This document shows, in pieces, positions 1 through 8,598 of a stretch of 34,338 bases of DNA. Under the pieces are notes generated by a model. The model saw nothing but the letters and a program-made list of their open reading frames with translations, did not search any database and was not told where the DNA came from. The stretch is taken from assembly GCA_005792355.1 (NCBI GenBank), contig SXSC01000098.1, forward strand, positions 1 through 34,338. Direction: 5' to 3'. The DNA is from Opitutaceae bacterium (GTDB taxonomy: Bacteria > Verrucomicrobiota > Verrucomicrobiia > Opitutales > Opitutaceae). The translations under genes were made by a program, and so were the position numbers. Positions within the stretch are counted from its first letter, which is position 1; each line of letters begins with the position of its first letter.

Positions 1-533
1 CCGTGGACCTCGACGCCGTCGAAGCCGGCCGCCTGGGCGTTCTGCGCCGCGTGCCGGAAACCGGCAATAATGCCGGGTAACTCGTCATCGCGCAGCTCGC
101 GCGGAACCTCGTAGGGCTTCTTGCCCTGGGGGGTATGGGTCTCGTCGTTGGTGATCCGCAAGGGGCTCGGAGCGACGGGCTGAGCGCCGTTGTTCAGCAG
201 CGAGTGGCAGGCGCGGCCGCCGTGCCAGATCTGCAGCACGATCCGGCCGCCTTGGGCGTGGACCGCCGCGGTGATCTTTTTCCAGGCGGTGACCTGGGCC
301 GCGGAGTAGATGCCCGGCTCACGACCGCCGAACGCGGAATTGCCCTCGATGGCCATCGTCGCCTCGGCGACGATAAGCCCGGCGCTGGCTCGCTGGGAGT
401 AGTATTCCGCCATGAGGTCGGTCGGAACGTGCGCGGCATCAGCGCGGCACCGCGTGAGCGCGGCCATGATGATGCGGTTCGGCAGTTGGAGCGACCCCAG
501 GGTGACGGGAGTGAAGAGCGAGGCGTGGTGCAT
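1..533 (-). CDS. Old yellow enzyme family NADH:flavin oxidoreductase (NemA-like), partial
   Basis: The first 177 codons are present and the 3' half runs off the left edge. The protein begins MHHASLFTPVTLGSLQLPNR, the standard opening of FMN-dependent old yellow enzymes, continues with a MAALTRCRAD segment, and reaches AAQNAQAAGFDGVEVH, the conserved strand that precedes the substrate-binding HGANGYL loop of the family. Family members reduce activated alkenes, nitro compounds or N-ethylmaleimide with NAD(P)H in the cytoplasm and are about 360 residues long, so roughly half is visible. The ATG at 531-533 gives the usual family N-terminus. It diverges from the plus-strand genes that follow. The family call is secure; the substrate cannot be told. 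Confidence 0.9.
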   Translation of the reverse strand, partial: MHHASLFTPVTLGSLQLPNRIIMAALTRCRADAAHVPTDLMAEYYSQRASAGLIVAEATMAIEGNSAFGGREPGIYSAAQVTAWKKITAAVHAQGGRIVLQIWHGGRACHSLLNNGAQPVAPSPLRITNDETHTPQGKKPYEVPRELRDDELPGIIAGFRHAAQNAQAAGFDGVEVH

Positions 534-695
534 GATCGGAAGATAAACCGTCCAAGGGAAAATGAATCCGGGGGAAAGCAAACCGCATTCGCGTTGTTTT
601 CGAAAATCAGTTCGCGGCCCGGCGCGCGGTCGCAAAGTGCTTTCGGCGCGGCACCCCGTTGCGCGTCGCTGTCTCCGATGCTACATTGGCAGCCG

Positions 696-1043
696 ATGAA
701 GGCCATCGCGTTGCTCCTGCTGAGCCGGCCGTTGCCCGCGCTTTCGGCGCCGCCGACATCCCTGCCAAGTTTTCAGGAAAAATTGGACCGCCTGCCGAGC
801 CTTTCGATCGGTGAGGCGATCAAAGTGGGCACGCGTATGACGACGTTTCCCCCTGACGTTCGCGACGTCGTCTTAGGGCGCGAGCCAACCTCTGCCCCGC
901 GCCCGAGCCCACGCCACGTTTCCCGGATGCCCGTGATCGCACCGCGTCCCGAGGTCGACCGGCACATGCGGATCAAGATTTCCGACCTGACAACGGACTT
1001 CAACCTCACCATCATCCACCCCGACGTAGCGTCTGCTCCGTGA
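696..1043 (+). CDS. small exported hypothetical protein
   Basis: This 115-residue frame starts MKAIALLLLSRPLPALSA, a plausible Sec signal peptide (short basic start, leucine-rich core, small residues near position 18). The remainder is Pro/Arg-rich with no domain I recognise. Its stop codon overlaps the GTG start of the next gene (GTGA at 1040-1043), which suggests translational coupling and is the best argument that it is real. The reading frame stays open well upstream of the ATG at 696, but the upstream part is antisense to the reductase gene and not protein-like, so the signal-peptide ATG is preferred. It could still be a chance frame. Confidence 0.45.
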   Translation: MKAIALLLLSRPLPALSAPPTSLPSFQEKLDRLPSLSIGEAIKVGTRMTTFPPDVRDVVLGREPTSAPRPSPRHVSRMPVIAPRPEVDRHMRIKISDLTTDFNLTIIHPDVASAP

Positions 1044-1510
1044 AAACACCGACCCTCAAATCCCAACTGGCCGGCTTCATCGGCAAGTACACCCCGGCAA
1101 TGGCGGCGGAGATCAAAGCAATCCGGGCAAGGCTGCGCGCGCGGTTCCCCCGCGGCGTCGAGTTTGTCTACGACAACTACAACGCCCTCGTCTTCGGTTA
1201 TGGCCCGACGCCCCGCCCGTCGGAAGCTGTCCTCTCGCTGGCGGCCTTTCCGAGTTGGGTGACCCTCTGCTTTCTGCAGGGCGCGAAGCTCGCCGATCCA
1301 CATGGTTTGCTGAAAGGCAGCGGCCACCAGGTGCGGAGCCTCCGGCTCAAGTCGTCGGCCGATCTCGACGAGCCGAAGATCGGCGACTTGATCGCGCGCG
1401 CCCTCGCCCCAATCGCGGCCGAACTCCCCCGCGCCCCGGCGTTGACGACGATCATCCGCTCCGTATCCGCGAAGCAGCGACCGCGACGCGCGGTGCGAGC
1501 AGCTGTCTAG
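1040..1510 (+). CDS. DUF1801 domain-containing protein
   Basis: The protein has 156 residues. It resembles the DUF1801 / YdhG-like fold: an N-terminal helix that counts out basic residues (AAEIKAIRARLRARFP), then EFVYDNYNALVFGYGPT, the hydrophobic strand VLSLAAFPSWVTLCFLQG, and a C-terminal helix LIARALAPIAA. Proteins of this family are small cytoplasmic proteins of unsettled role; some relatives are described as iron-chaperone-like. The GTG start at 1040 overlaps the preceding stop by four bases, and no better start lies upstream in frame. The last 15 or so residues are basic and probably disordered. The domain call is reasonable; the function is unknown. Confidence 0.75.
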   Translation: MKTPTLKSQLAGFIGKYTPAMAAEIKAIRARLRARFPRGVEFVYDNYNALVFGYGPTPRPSEAVLSLAAFPSWVTLCFLQGAKLADPHGLLKGSGHQVRSLRLKSSADLDEPKIGDLIARALAPIAAELPRAPALTTIIRSVSAKQRPRRAVRAAV

Positions 1511-1681
1511 GCGCCGCGCGGGGCCGGCCGCACTTGAACCCGGAGATCACCGTTCGCTGCGGCCAGCGGGCGAGGGGGAGAACTACCATAACCGCGGTGC
1601 GATCGACCCCCATCCCGACTCCACCCAGCGAGCGCCAGTTTTCCCCAAAATAGAAAGCCCGAAAAGAGCGCCAGGAGCCGG

Positions 1682-1696
1682 ATGACGTCGCGATGA
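1682..1696 (+). other. possible four-codon leader ORF coupled to the next gene
   Basis: An AGGAG at 1673-1677 is followed four bases later by ATG ACG TCG CGA TGA (1682-1696). The TGA overlaps the ATG at 1693 that opens the next long frame (ATGA). The same Shine-Dalgarno-like element is 15 bases from the 1693 start, which is too far for direct use. Ribosomes may therefore load on the mini-frame and restart at 1693. This is inference from spacing only. Confidence 0.3.
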
Positions 1697-2886
1697 ATTC
1701 TTCAGCTGCAACCACCCGTCGTGGATCGGAAATTGGCCGGTTTATCCGCCTGCACTGGCCGGTGCTCACGGCACGATTGCCGGAGAAATTCTCGTTTTTT
1801 CAAGGCAAAGCTGACGGCGTCGTCGAGGGTTTTTGCGCACCGGAACTGTGGCCAAATCGCTGGATTCACTCGCGCGGCGGGTCGCTGTTCGCCTCGGATC
1901 AAACCGTGCCGGAACGTTACAGTGCCTGCGGGATTCAAGGACGCGGCGGGTCGGAATACGTGTTCGCCTTTTGGCGGGAAGGTGCGCGCCGCTTCTCCTT
2001 TTATGACCAGTATGTCGTGCACGGCCTCAAGGAGGCGGCTTCCTGCCAGAAAACCGCGGAACGGTTGGAGGCGGCCCTGGTGCGCTGGAAACGGGGCGAC
2101 CCGCTGGTCGTCTTTAGTGGTCCGTGGGGATGGTTTGATCCCGTCACCGGAGACTTTGAGCGCGACCACCAGGTATTGCCCGGAGAGTTCGGCAAGTTTT
2201 ACCAGGAGCTCGTCGCGCGGAGCAGGGCGGAAATTTCACGACGAGCAAACGAAACACCGTCGGGGTCCGCGTCGGGAGCAGGGGAAGCCGACGCCTTCAA
2301 CGCGCTGATCGCCAGGTACAGGAGCGGCACGGCGGATCTGGAGGTGGCGGCGGGAGCGGCGGCGCTGCTGCCCGGTCTCGCGCCAATTCCACGAGCCGCG
2401 TGCGTTCTGCTGGCCCTGCTCACCAGTTTTCGCGCTGGCGATGCCCGCCGGGCGAGACAGTGGGCGGTCCGATTGAACCAGGCGGCCCGCGGCACCGACT
2501 TGCCTGGCATCCCTTCCCAGCAGCTCAACGGCGCCGTCATGATCGAAGAACAAGATCTCGCTCCGATCATTCAAAGTCTTGCCGCGATGGACCAGCCAGC
2601 GGCCGGCACCCAGGAAGAGCGGGAGGCCATCCAATCGCTGCTGGCCCAATACCAGAAAAACAAAACTCGTTTCCCGCTCCCCTGCCCGGTAGCACCAGTT
2701 TCCGCCGAACGAACCGGGCCGAGCCCGGCGGTGCGCCTGCCCATTGGGACGGGGATCGGATCCGAGCGCGGCGACCGCCGGCGCGACACCCTGCCGGGAC
2801 TTCCCCCCAAGGTGGCGTACGGCATCCTCTTCGGATTCCTCGCCCTTGTTCTTCTGATTTTCGCCTACGTCTTCAGTTTCCCGTAG
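1693..2886 (+). CDS. hypothetical tail-anchored membrane protein
   Basis: I do not recognise this 397-residue protein. The first 175 residues are rich in aromatic residues (WPNRWIHSRGG, SEYVFAFWREGARRFSFYDQY, FSGPWGWFDPVTG) and look like a folded beta-containing domain. Residues about 190-320 are alanine-rich and probably helical (a helical repeat or bundle). A Pro/Arg-rich linker follows, and the protein ends in a single hydrophobic helix, YGILFGFLALVLLIFAYVF, with only a few residues after it. No signal peptide is visible, so the topology suggests a cytoplasmic protein anchored by its C-terminus. Codon usage matches the neighbours (strong G/C at third positions), which supports a real gene. 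The start may be translationally coupled to a mini-frame at 1682. Confidence 0.7.
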   Translation: MNSSAATTRRGSEIGRFIRLHWPVLTARLPEKFSFFQGKADGVVEGFCAPELWPNRWIHSRGGSLFASDQTVPERYSACGIQGRGGSEYVFAFWREGARRFSFYDQYVVHGLKEAASCQKTAERLEAALVRWKRGDPLVVFSGPWGWFDPVTGDFERDHQVLPGEFGKFYQELVARSRAEISRRANETPSGSASGAGEADAFNALIARYRSGTADLEVAAGAAALLPGLAPIPRAACVLLALLTSFRAGDARRARQWAVRLNQAARGTDLPGIPSQQLNGAVMIEEQDLAPIIQSLAAMDQPAAGTQEEREAIQSLLAQYQKNKTRFPLPCPVAPVSAERTGPSPAVRLPIGTGIGSERGDRRRDTLPGLPPKVAYGILFGFLALVLLIFAYVFSFP

Positions 2887-3037
2887 GCACACCGGCGGCC
2901 CGGCGGGTGGACCCTCCATCGAACCGCGCTCCGACTCGTGGCCTCAACTCGGAAAAACATCCGCCATCGCCATGACCACGGCCACTCCACCCGCCGCGCT
3001 CCCGGGAGTCGACCCACCGCCGCCGCGTCTGGCGGCT

Positions 3038-3148
3038 TTTGCCTTCGGGCGTGCTCAGTTCGGGGCAGTCGAGTCCGCGGAGCCGCAGTTTCTCGTCGAG
3101 CCAGATGCCGTTCGACACCCGCACCCCGGCCCGCCAGGTTTTCCCCAT
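3038..3148 (-). pseudogene. remnant of a staphylococcal-nuclease-type (thermonuclease) gene
   Basis: The minus strand from 3148 to 3038 encodes a 37-residue stretch that contains LRLRGLDCPELSTPEGK. This matches the R-G-x-D-C-P-E-x-x-T-P-E-G-K core of SNase-fold nucleases found in bacterial chromosomes. The preceding strand with the V-x-D-G-D-T metal site is missing: the sequence passes directly from RAGVRV to SNGIWLDEK, as if internally deleted. Downstream the frame breaks up, with short patches in other frames to about 2890 and no intact KPDKYDRYLADVF-like segment. The fragment lies head-to-head with, and just touches, the start codon of the CE15 gene. It is best read as a decayed gene. Confidence 0.55.
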
Positions 3149-4445
3149 GCGCGCTCTCCTTCCGCTTCTCCTCGCCAGCATGTCCGTTTCGTTCGCCGCG
3201 GTTCTGCCCAAGCCGGAGACACTGCCCGCCAGCGCGGCACTGCCGGATCCGCTCGTAATGCGCGATGGCTCGCGGGTGACCTCGAGGGAAGCCTGGCTCG
3301 AAAAACGCGCGCCGGAGCTGCGCACGCTTTTCGCACACTACATGTACGGTGCGCGACCGTCGACGGCCCGCCCGGTCGAGGGCAAGATGATCCGGGAGGA
3401 CCGGGCGGCGCTCGGGGGCCAGGCGACGCTGCGGGAGATCGAGGTGAGTTGCGGGCTCGCGGCCCCGGTGCATTTGCTGCTCGTGATCCCCCACTCCACG
3501 ACGAATCAAGCGGGGGCGCGACCCAAGGCGGCATGTTTTCTCGGGATGAATTTTCACGGAAACTATCAACTCCTCGATGATCCGCAGATCCAGCTGCCCC
3601 GCGGCTGGGTGGGCGACAAGTTCCCCGGCGCGACCCCGAATCGCGCGGCGGAAGCGGGGCGGGGAAAGCAGCGGGAGACGTGGGCCCTCGCGCAGTCCGT
3701 GGCCCGCGGCTACGCGGTCGCGACTTTCTTCAGCGGTGATGTCGTGCCGGATGACAAGACGCTGGCGGAGACGGTGCTGGATAAATTCAGCCCGCGGGGA
3801 AAACGCGGCGACGCGGACACGGCGACGATCATGGCGTGGGCGTGGGGTTTTTCGCGCATGCTGGATTATCTGGAGACGGTGCCGGAAATCGACGCGCAGC
3901 GAGTGGCCGTGGTCGGGCACTCGCGCAACGGCAAGACGGCGCTGCTGGCCGCGGCGTTCGACCAGCGCATCGCGCTGGCGATCCCGAGTCAGGCGGGCTG
4001 CGGCGGCTCGGCCCCGGATCGGCTGGAGGAGAATCTGGCGAAGCTCAACGCGAACGGGCGCCCCACGGCGGAGACGACCGCGGTGATCAACAAGAATTTT
4101 CCCCATTGGTTCTGCGGAAATTTCAAGGCGTTCAACGGTGAGGCGGTGGTGCGGTTGCCCTTCGATCAACACGCGTTGATCGCGCTGTGCGCGCCGCGGC
4201 CCGTGCTGCTGAGCAATGCGGAGGAGGACTTGTGGGCGAATCCAACGGGCCAATACCAGATGCTGCGCGCGGCGGCGCCGGTGTACGCGCTGTGGGGCGC
4301 GGCGCCGCAGCTGCCGGAACCGCGTCCCGCGAGCGGTGAACTGCTGGCGGAGCGGCTCGGTTATTACATCCGGCCCGGCAAGCACTCGATGACGACGGGG
4401 GACTGGCAGGTATGGCTGGACTACGCGGACAAATGGCTGAAGTGA
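3147..4445 (+). CDS. CE15 family 4-O-methyl-glucuronoyl methylesterase (glucuronoyl esterase), secreted
   Basis: The predicted 432-residue precursor starts MRALLPLLLASMSVSFAA, a clear Sec signal peptide; in-frame ATGs further upstream would bury it, so 3147 is chosen. The alpha/beta-hydrolase core shows the CE15 nucleophile elbow GHSRNGKTAL (Ser259, with the adjacent Arg that stabilises the oxyanion), the NEEDLW-type loop (here SNAEEDLWANPTGQ) that carries the acidic residue in many bacterial members, and the catalytic His413 in GKHSMT. In place of the canonical Glu-containing strand it has SQAGCGG, so the acid is probably the one in the EED loop, as in several non-fungal CE15s. These enzymes cut ester bonds between lignin alcohols and glucuronoyl groups of xylan. 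It probably acts in the periplasm or outside the cell. It precedes another hydrolase and two oxidoreductases on the same strand. Confidence 0.9.
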   Translation: MRALLPLLLASMSVSFAAVLPKPETLPASAALPDPLVMRDGSRVTSREAWLEKRAPELRTLFAHYMYGARPSTARPVEGKMIREDRAALGGQATLREIEVSCGLAAPVHLLLVIPHSTTNQAGARPKAACFLGMNFHGNYQLLDDPQIQLPRGWVGDKFPGATPNRAAEAGRGKQRETWALAQSVARGYAVATFFSGDVVPDDKTLAETVLDKFSPRGKRGDADTATIMAWAWGFSRMLDYLETVPEIDAQRVAVVGHSRNGKTALLAAAFDQRIALAIPSQAGCGGSAPDRLEENLAKLNANGRPTAETTAVINKNFPHWFCGNFKAFNGEAVVRLPFDQHALIALCAPRPVLLSNAEEDLWANPTGQYQMLRAAAPVYALWGAAPQLPEPRPASGELLAERLGYYIRPGKHSMTTGDWQVWLDYADKWLK

Positions 4446-4609
4446 GCCGGCCCACGCCTCCTCGCTGGTTGACGCTGCCAGATCCGTCCCCTTCCCTCCG
4501 CATCCTCTGTCTGCACCCGTCACCGCTGCCGCCCCATGAGATTAATCCGACTTCCACTCGATATTTCCGTGGCCCGACTCCCGGCCGCCGGCTGTGCCGT
4601 TTTGCCTGA

Positions 4610-6934
4610 ATGCTGACCTCCCTTCGAATTCGTCTCAAATCGTGGTGGGGCAAAACCCGGGACTGGTCGGTCGCCCAGTGGCTGGCGATCAAGCCGGGCC
4701 CCCTGGCGAAACGGGGCGCCTGGCGCGGAATGCTGCTCCCGGTCCTTGGCTCCGTCACCATCGCCGGCCTGTATCTCCAATCCGGATTCGGCTACGCGTT
4801 CGATTTCACGCTGGTGATTCTGGTCGCGGCCCTGCTGCTGCCGTTGGTGGCGCTCGGGGTGGCCCTCGTGCTCACCCTTCTGCGAAAACTGCCGCGGCGA
4901 ACGACGGGCATCCTCGCGGGCGGTTGCACCCTCATCACCCTGGCCTGGGGTCCGCCCGATCTCACCGTGCCGCTCGCCATCCTCCTGACGCTCGCGAACG
5001 CGTGCCTTGGGGCCGCGATCGCGGCATTGTTTTCGGCGGAGTTTTCCCAGGCCGTCTGGAAACGAAAACTGGCGACCCTGCTGCTGCTCGTGGCGGGGCT
5101 GGCGGCGAACACGTGGTTCGTCTGGCTGCTCGCCCATGACGGCAACCTGCGAAAGATCGTGTCCTGGAAACCGCCCGCCGCAAACCTGCCGGAAAAATCG
5201 ACGGCCCCAAATCCCAACACCATCGGCGCGTACCCGGTCAAACGGCTGTACTACGGCGCGGGCACGGACCAGCGGCGGCCGGAATATGGCGCCGGCGTCG
5301 CGCTCAAGACCCGCACGCTCGATGCGTCCGAATTTTTCAAGGATTTCAAGGGTTGGAAGCGCTGGATCCGCAAAATCTACTGGGGGTTCGACCTCGACCG
5401 TCTGCCGCTCAACGCGCGCGTCTGGTATCCGGACGGTCCGGGACCGTTCCCGCTGGTGCTGATCGTGCACGGCAATCACAACCTGGCGGACTTCTCCGAT
5501 CCGGGGTACGCCTATCTGGGGGAATTGCTCGCCAGCCGGGGTTTCATTTTCGCATCGATCGACGAAAATTTTCTGAACAGCGGGCTGTATCACGAACTGC
5601 CCAAACAGCAGGCCGTGCGCGGATGGATGCTGTTGGAACACCTGCGCCTGTGGCGGGAATGGGATCAGGCCGCCGGCAATCCCTTTCAGGGCAAGGTGGA
5701 TCTCACGCGCATCGCCCTGATGGGCCACTCGCGCGGGGGCGAGGCTGCGGCGACCGCCGCCGCGTTCAACCGGCTCAAGTACTGCCCGGAGAACGCCCAA
5801 ATCGAGTTCGACTATGGCTTCGACATCCGCGCGGTGGTGGCGATTGCACCCGTGGACGGCCAGTACAAGCCGGCGGAACGGCACCGCTGGGTGGAAAACG
5901 TGAGCTACCTGACACTCCACGGCTCCCATGACGCCGACGTGTCGACTTTCCAAGGCAGCCGCCAATGGGATCATGTGCGCTACACGCGGCCCGGGCCATG
6001 GTTCAAGGCGGAGATTTACGCGTATCGCGCCAACCACGGTCAGTTCAACACGGTCTGGGGCGACAGTGATCAGCGGAAACCGCTGGGTTGGTTGCTGAAC
6101 AAGAAGCAATTGATGTCCGGCGACGATCAGCGGCGGATTGCGAAGACGTACATCACCGCCTTCCTCGAAGCGACGCTGCGCGATCGCACCGATTACCGTC
6201 CGCTGCTGCGGGACTGGCGCACCGGACGCGATTGGCTGCCGGAGACGATCTACCTCAACCGGTATCAGGATGCCTCCTACATCCCGCTCGCCACGTATGC
6301 CGAGGATGCCGACCTCACCACCGCCACAGCGCCCGGCGGGCGGATCACCGGGCTGAATCTCTCGATCTGGCGGGAAGGCGCGATTCCATGGCGACAGGGC
6401 AATCGGGATTACAATGGAGTGTTTCTCGGCTGGAACCGCGCCAAAGCCTCCCCGACGGCTTCCTACACCATTACCCTGCCCGACGGCGCCGCAAACACCT
6501 GGCGCCTGGACAGCGCGTCGACGCTTGAGCTCTCCATCGCGGCCCTCGACGAGAACGCTCCCCTCCTCCCCAAAAAGAAGGCGGGAAAAGCAACGGGGAA
6601 AAACAGCGCGGAAGATATGAATCAGCTCCGCGTGTCACCCGACTTTACCCTTGAACTCGTCGCCACGGATGGCGCGACCGCCGCGTGTGTAGTGAGCCGT
6701 TTTGCCGCGATCCCACCACCCTTGAAAGAGCAGTTCACGAAACTCGCGAGGTGGGAGAACATACGCTACCCGAAGGACTGGGAGCCGGTGTTCCAGACCG
6801 TCAGTGTGCCGCTGTCGGCCTTCCCGGGCATCGATCCGTCGAAGGTGGGCATCGTGCGCCTGAAGTTCGACCGCACCGTGGCGAATGTCATCTGCCTGAG
6901 CCGCCTTGGGTTCAGCCACCCCGCTCCGCCGTAA
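4610..6934 (+). CDS. membrane-anchored alpha/beta hydrolase with C-terminal beta-rich domain
   Basis: The protein has 774 residues. The first 175 residues hold about five hydrophobic segments (for example LVILVAALLLPLVALGVALV and LLLLVAGLAANTWFVWLL). The hydrolase domain spans roughly residues 200-525: a strand FPLVLIVHGNHN provides the oxyanion region, the nucleophile elbow is MGHSRGGEAA (Ser374), the likely acid follows in LHGSHDADVS, and a His lies in YRANHGQFN. Residues 550-774 look beta-rich and end with SVPLSAF and VGIVRLKFD motifs, resembling a jelly-roll carbohydrate-binding-like module. The hydrolase part is predicted outside the cytoplasmic membrane. Substrate unknown; the neighbouring CE15 esterase hints at plant-polymer or ester processing, but this is inference. 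Confidence 0.75.
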   Translation: MLTSLRIRLKSWWGKTRDWSVAQWLAIKPGPLAKRGAWRGMLLPVLGSVTIAGLYLQSGFGYAFDFTLVILVAALLLPLVALGVALVLTLLRKLPRRTTGILAGGCTLITLAWGPPDLTVPLAILLTLANACLGAAIAALFSAEFSQAVWKRKLATLLLLVAGLAANTWFVWLLAHDGNLRKIVSWKPPAANLPEKSTAPNPNTIGAYPVKRLYYGAGTDQRRPEYGAGVALKTRTLDASEFFKDFKGWKRWIRKIYWGFDLDRLPLNARVWYPDGPGPFPLVLIVHGNHNLADFSDPGYAYLGELLASRGFIFASIDENFLNSGLYHELPKQQAVRGWMLLEHLRLWREWDQAAGNPFQGKVDLTRIALMGHSRGGEAAATAAAFNRLKYCPENAQIEFDYGFDIRAVVAIAPVDGQYKPAERHRWVENVSYLTLHGSHDADVSTFQGSRQWDHVRYTRPGPWFKAEIYAYRANHGQFNTVWGDSDQRKPLGWLLNKKQLMSGDDQRRIAKTYITAFLEATLRDRTDYRPLLRDWRTGRDWLPETIYLNRYQDASYIPLATYAEDADLTTATAPGGRITGLNLSIWREGAIPWRQGNRDYNGVFLGWNRAKASPTASYTITLPDGAANTWRLDSASTLELSIAALDENAPLLPKKKAGKATGKNSAEDMNQLRVSPDFTLELVATDGATAACVVSRFAAIPPPLKEQFTKLARWENIRYPKDWEPVFQTVSVPLSAFPGIDPSKVGIVRLKFDRTVANVICLSRLGFSHPAPP

Positions 6935-7055
6935 GGCGGGTGCAACGCCCCAACGCGCGGCGGCCACTCGCCCGTTGACGCCGGCCCGTGCCGGCGGTTG
7001 TCTGCCCCATCGTGAACACTGCGCCCGTCCCGCGCCTGTGCCAGCGCCCCGGCCA

Positions 7056-7074
7056 ACGGCCGGCGGCCGGCCGT
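7056..7074. other. strong GC hairpin between hydrolase and oxidoreductase genes
   Basis: ACGGCCGG (7056-7063) and CCGGCCGT (7067-7074) are perfect reverse complements around a three-base loop. The element sits in the 205-bp gap between the hydrolase stop (6934) and the oxidoreductase start (7140). No T-run follows, so it is not a standard intrinsic terminator. It could slow the polymerase or act in RNA processing. The rest of the gap is GC-rich with no gene visible. Confidence 0.35.
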
Positions 7075-7139
7075 GTGGCGCGCCCGCCGGCCCCGGCCAG
7101 GACGCGACCCTCCCGGCCGCCCCCCTTTTCTTCACCACC

Positions 7140-8549
7140 ATGCATCCAACCAACCGAAGAGATTTCCTGAAACGCGGCGCGATCGGCACCGCCGGCATCA
7201 CCATCGGCGGGATGGGCTTCAGCGCCAAATCCTACGCCGCCGTGCGCGGGGCCAACGAACGCATCAATGTCGCGGTGCTTGGTATCCGCAATCAGGGGAC
7301 AGTCCATCTCACCAGTTGGTGCGGCCTGAAGGACAGTCATAATGTGCAGGTGCGGGCCATCTGCGACACCGACGAGCAGCTCTTCGCCGCGGGCGTGAAG
7401 TTGGTCGAGCAAAAGACCGGCGTGAAACCCGCGACCTATTGGGACCTGCGCCCGATGCTGGCGGACAAGGAAATCGACGCCGTCTCGATTGCCGTGCCCA
7501 ACCACTGGCATGCGCTGGCGACCATCTGGGCCTGCCAGGCGGGCAAGCACGTCTACGTGGAAAAACCGGCGTCCCACAACATCTGGGAGGGCCGGAAAAT
7601 GATCGAGGCGGCCCGCCAGTACCGATTGCGCGTGCAGGTCGGGTTGAACAACCGCTCCTCCCGGAATGTGCGGGAGGCGATGGCCTTCCTGCACGGCGGC
7701 GGCATCGGCGAGGTCTACCTGGCGCGCGCGCTCTGCTTCAAGGCGCGTGATTCCTACGGCCAGGCGAAGGACGGCCCGCCGCCGGCGCCCTTCCACTATG
7801 ATCATTGGCTCGGGCCCGCCCCTGCGCGCCCCTACAACGAAAAGCGGAGCCACTACAACTGGCACTGGTACTGGGACACCGGCAATGGCGACACCGGCAA
7901 CACCGGCCCACATCAACTCGACCTGGCGCGCTGGGGCATGGGCAAGAATGAACATCCGGTTTCCGTGTATTCGGCTGGCGGAATCTACGGCTTCCGATCG
8001 GAAGAGGGCCCGCCGGAGAGCCGGACTCCCGGGGTTCGCGTCTATGGCGGGGTCGAGACCTACGGCCATGACAAGACGACGCAGGAAACGCCCAACACCC
8101 AGACCGCCGCGTATCAGTACGGCGACGGGAAACTCCTCGAGCTGGAAACCCGCGGCCGGTACACGAACCACGAGGGCAGCCGGGGCCAGGAGGTCGGGAA
8201 CCTGTTTTACGGCACCGATGGCTGGCTCGAAATCGGCGGCAACACCTGGAAGGCCTTCCGGAAGCGGGGCAAAGAGTCCTTCGCCGGATCAAAGGACGGC
8301 GAACGAGACGGCAATCACTGGGCCAATTTCCTGGACGCCCTTCGCTCGGGCAAAGACGAGACCCTGCACAGCGACATCCTCGAAGGGCATTTGTCCACGT
8401 CGCTGTGCCACCTCGCCAACATCTCCTACCGGCTCGGGCGGTCCTTGAAATTCGTCGGGGCCACGGAAAAATTCGCCAACGATTCCGCAGCCGACGCGAT
8501 GCTGACGCGGGTTTACCGCCAGCCGTATGTGGTTCCGGAGAAAGTCTAG
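7140..8549 (+). CDS. Tat-exported Gfo/Idh/MocA family oxidoreductase
   Basis: The protein has 469 residues from the ATG at 7140. The N-terminus carries a twin-arginine signal (NRRDFLKRG followed by AIGTAGITIGGMGF), so the folded, cofactor-loaded protein is likely exported by Tat. A Rossmann fold follows (INVAVLGIRNQG), then the family's signature GKHVYVEKPASHN, with the conserved EKP lysine that contacts substrate and nicotinamide. The C-terminal half contains WHWYWDTGNGDTGNTGPHQLD, the region of the GN-x-G-x-H type motif common in Planctomycetes and Verrucomicrobia members. The family oxidises or reduces sugars or cyclitols with bound NAD(P). It lies 49 bp before a second member, probably in one transcript. 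The exact sugar is not predictable. Confidence 0.9.
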   Translation: MHPTNRRDFLKRGAIGTAGITIGGMGFSAKSYAAVRGANERINVAVLGIRNQGTVHLTSWCGLKDSHNVQVRAICDTDEQLFAAGVKLVEQKTGVKPATYWDLRPMLADKEIDAVSIAVPNHWHALATIWACQAGKHVYVEKPASHNIWEGRKMIEAARQYRLRVQVGLNNRSSRNVREAMAFLHGGGIGEVYLARALCFKARDSYGQAKDGPPPAPFHYDHWLGPAPARPYNEKRSHYNWHWYWDTGNGDTGNTGPHQLDLARWGMGKNEHPVSVYSAGGIYGFRSEEGPPESRTPGVRVYGGVETYGHDKTTQETPNTQTAAYQYGDGKLLELETRGRYTNHEGSRGQEVGNLFYGTDGWLEIGGNTWKAFRKRGKESFAGSKDGERDGNHWANFLDALRSGKDETLHSDILEGHLSTSLCHLANISYRLGRSLKFVGATEKFANDSAADAMLTRVYRQPYVVPEKV

Positions 8550-8598
8550 CCCGGGCACGCCCTCTCACTAACCTCCCACCTTCCCTCAGAAGCACACC

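Noticed and set aside
2865..6109. Two long minus-strand open frames (about 550 and 530 codons)
   Set aside because: They are antisense to the CE15 and alpha/beta-hydrolase genes and have Arg/Gln-rich, unrecognisable translations.
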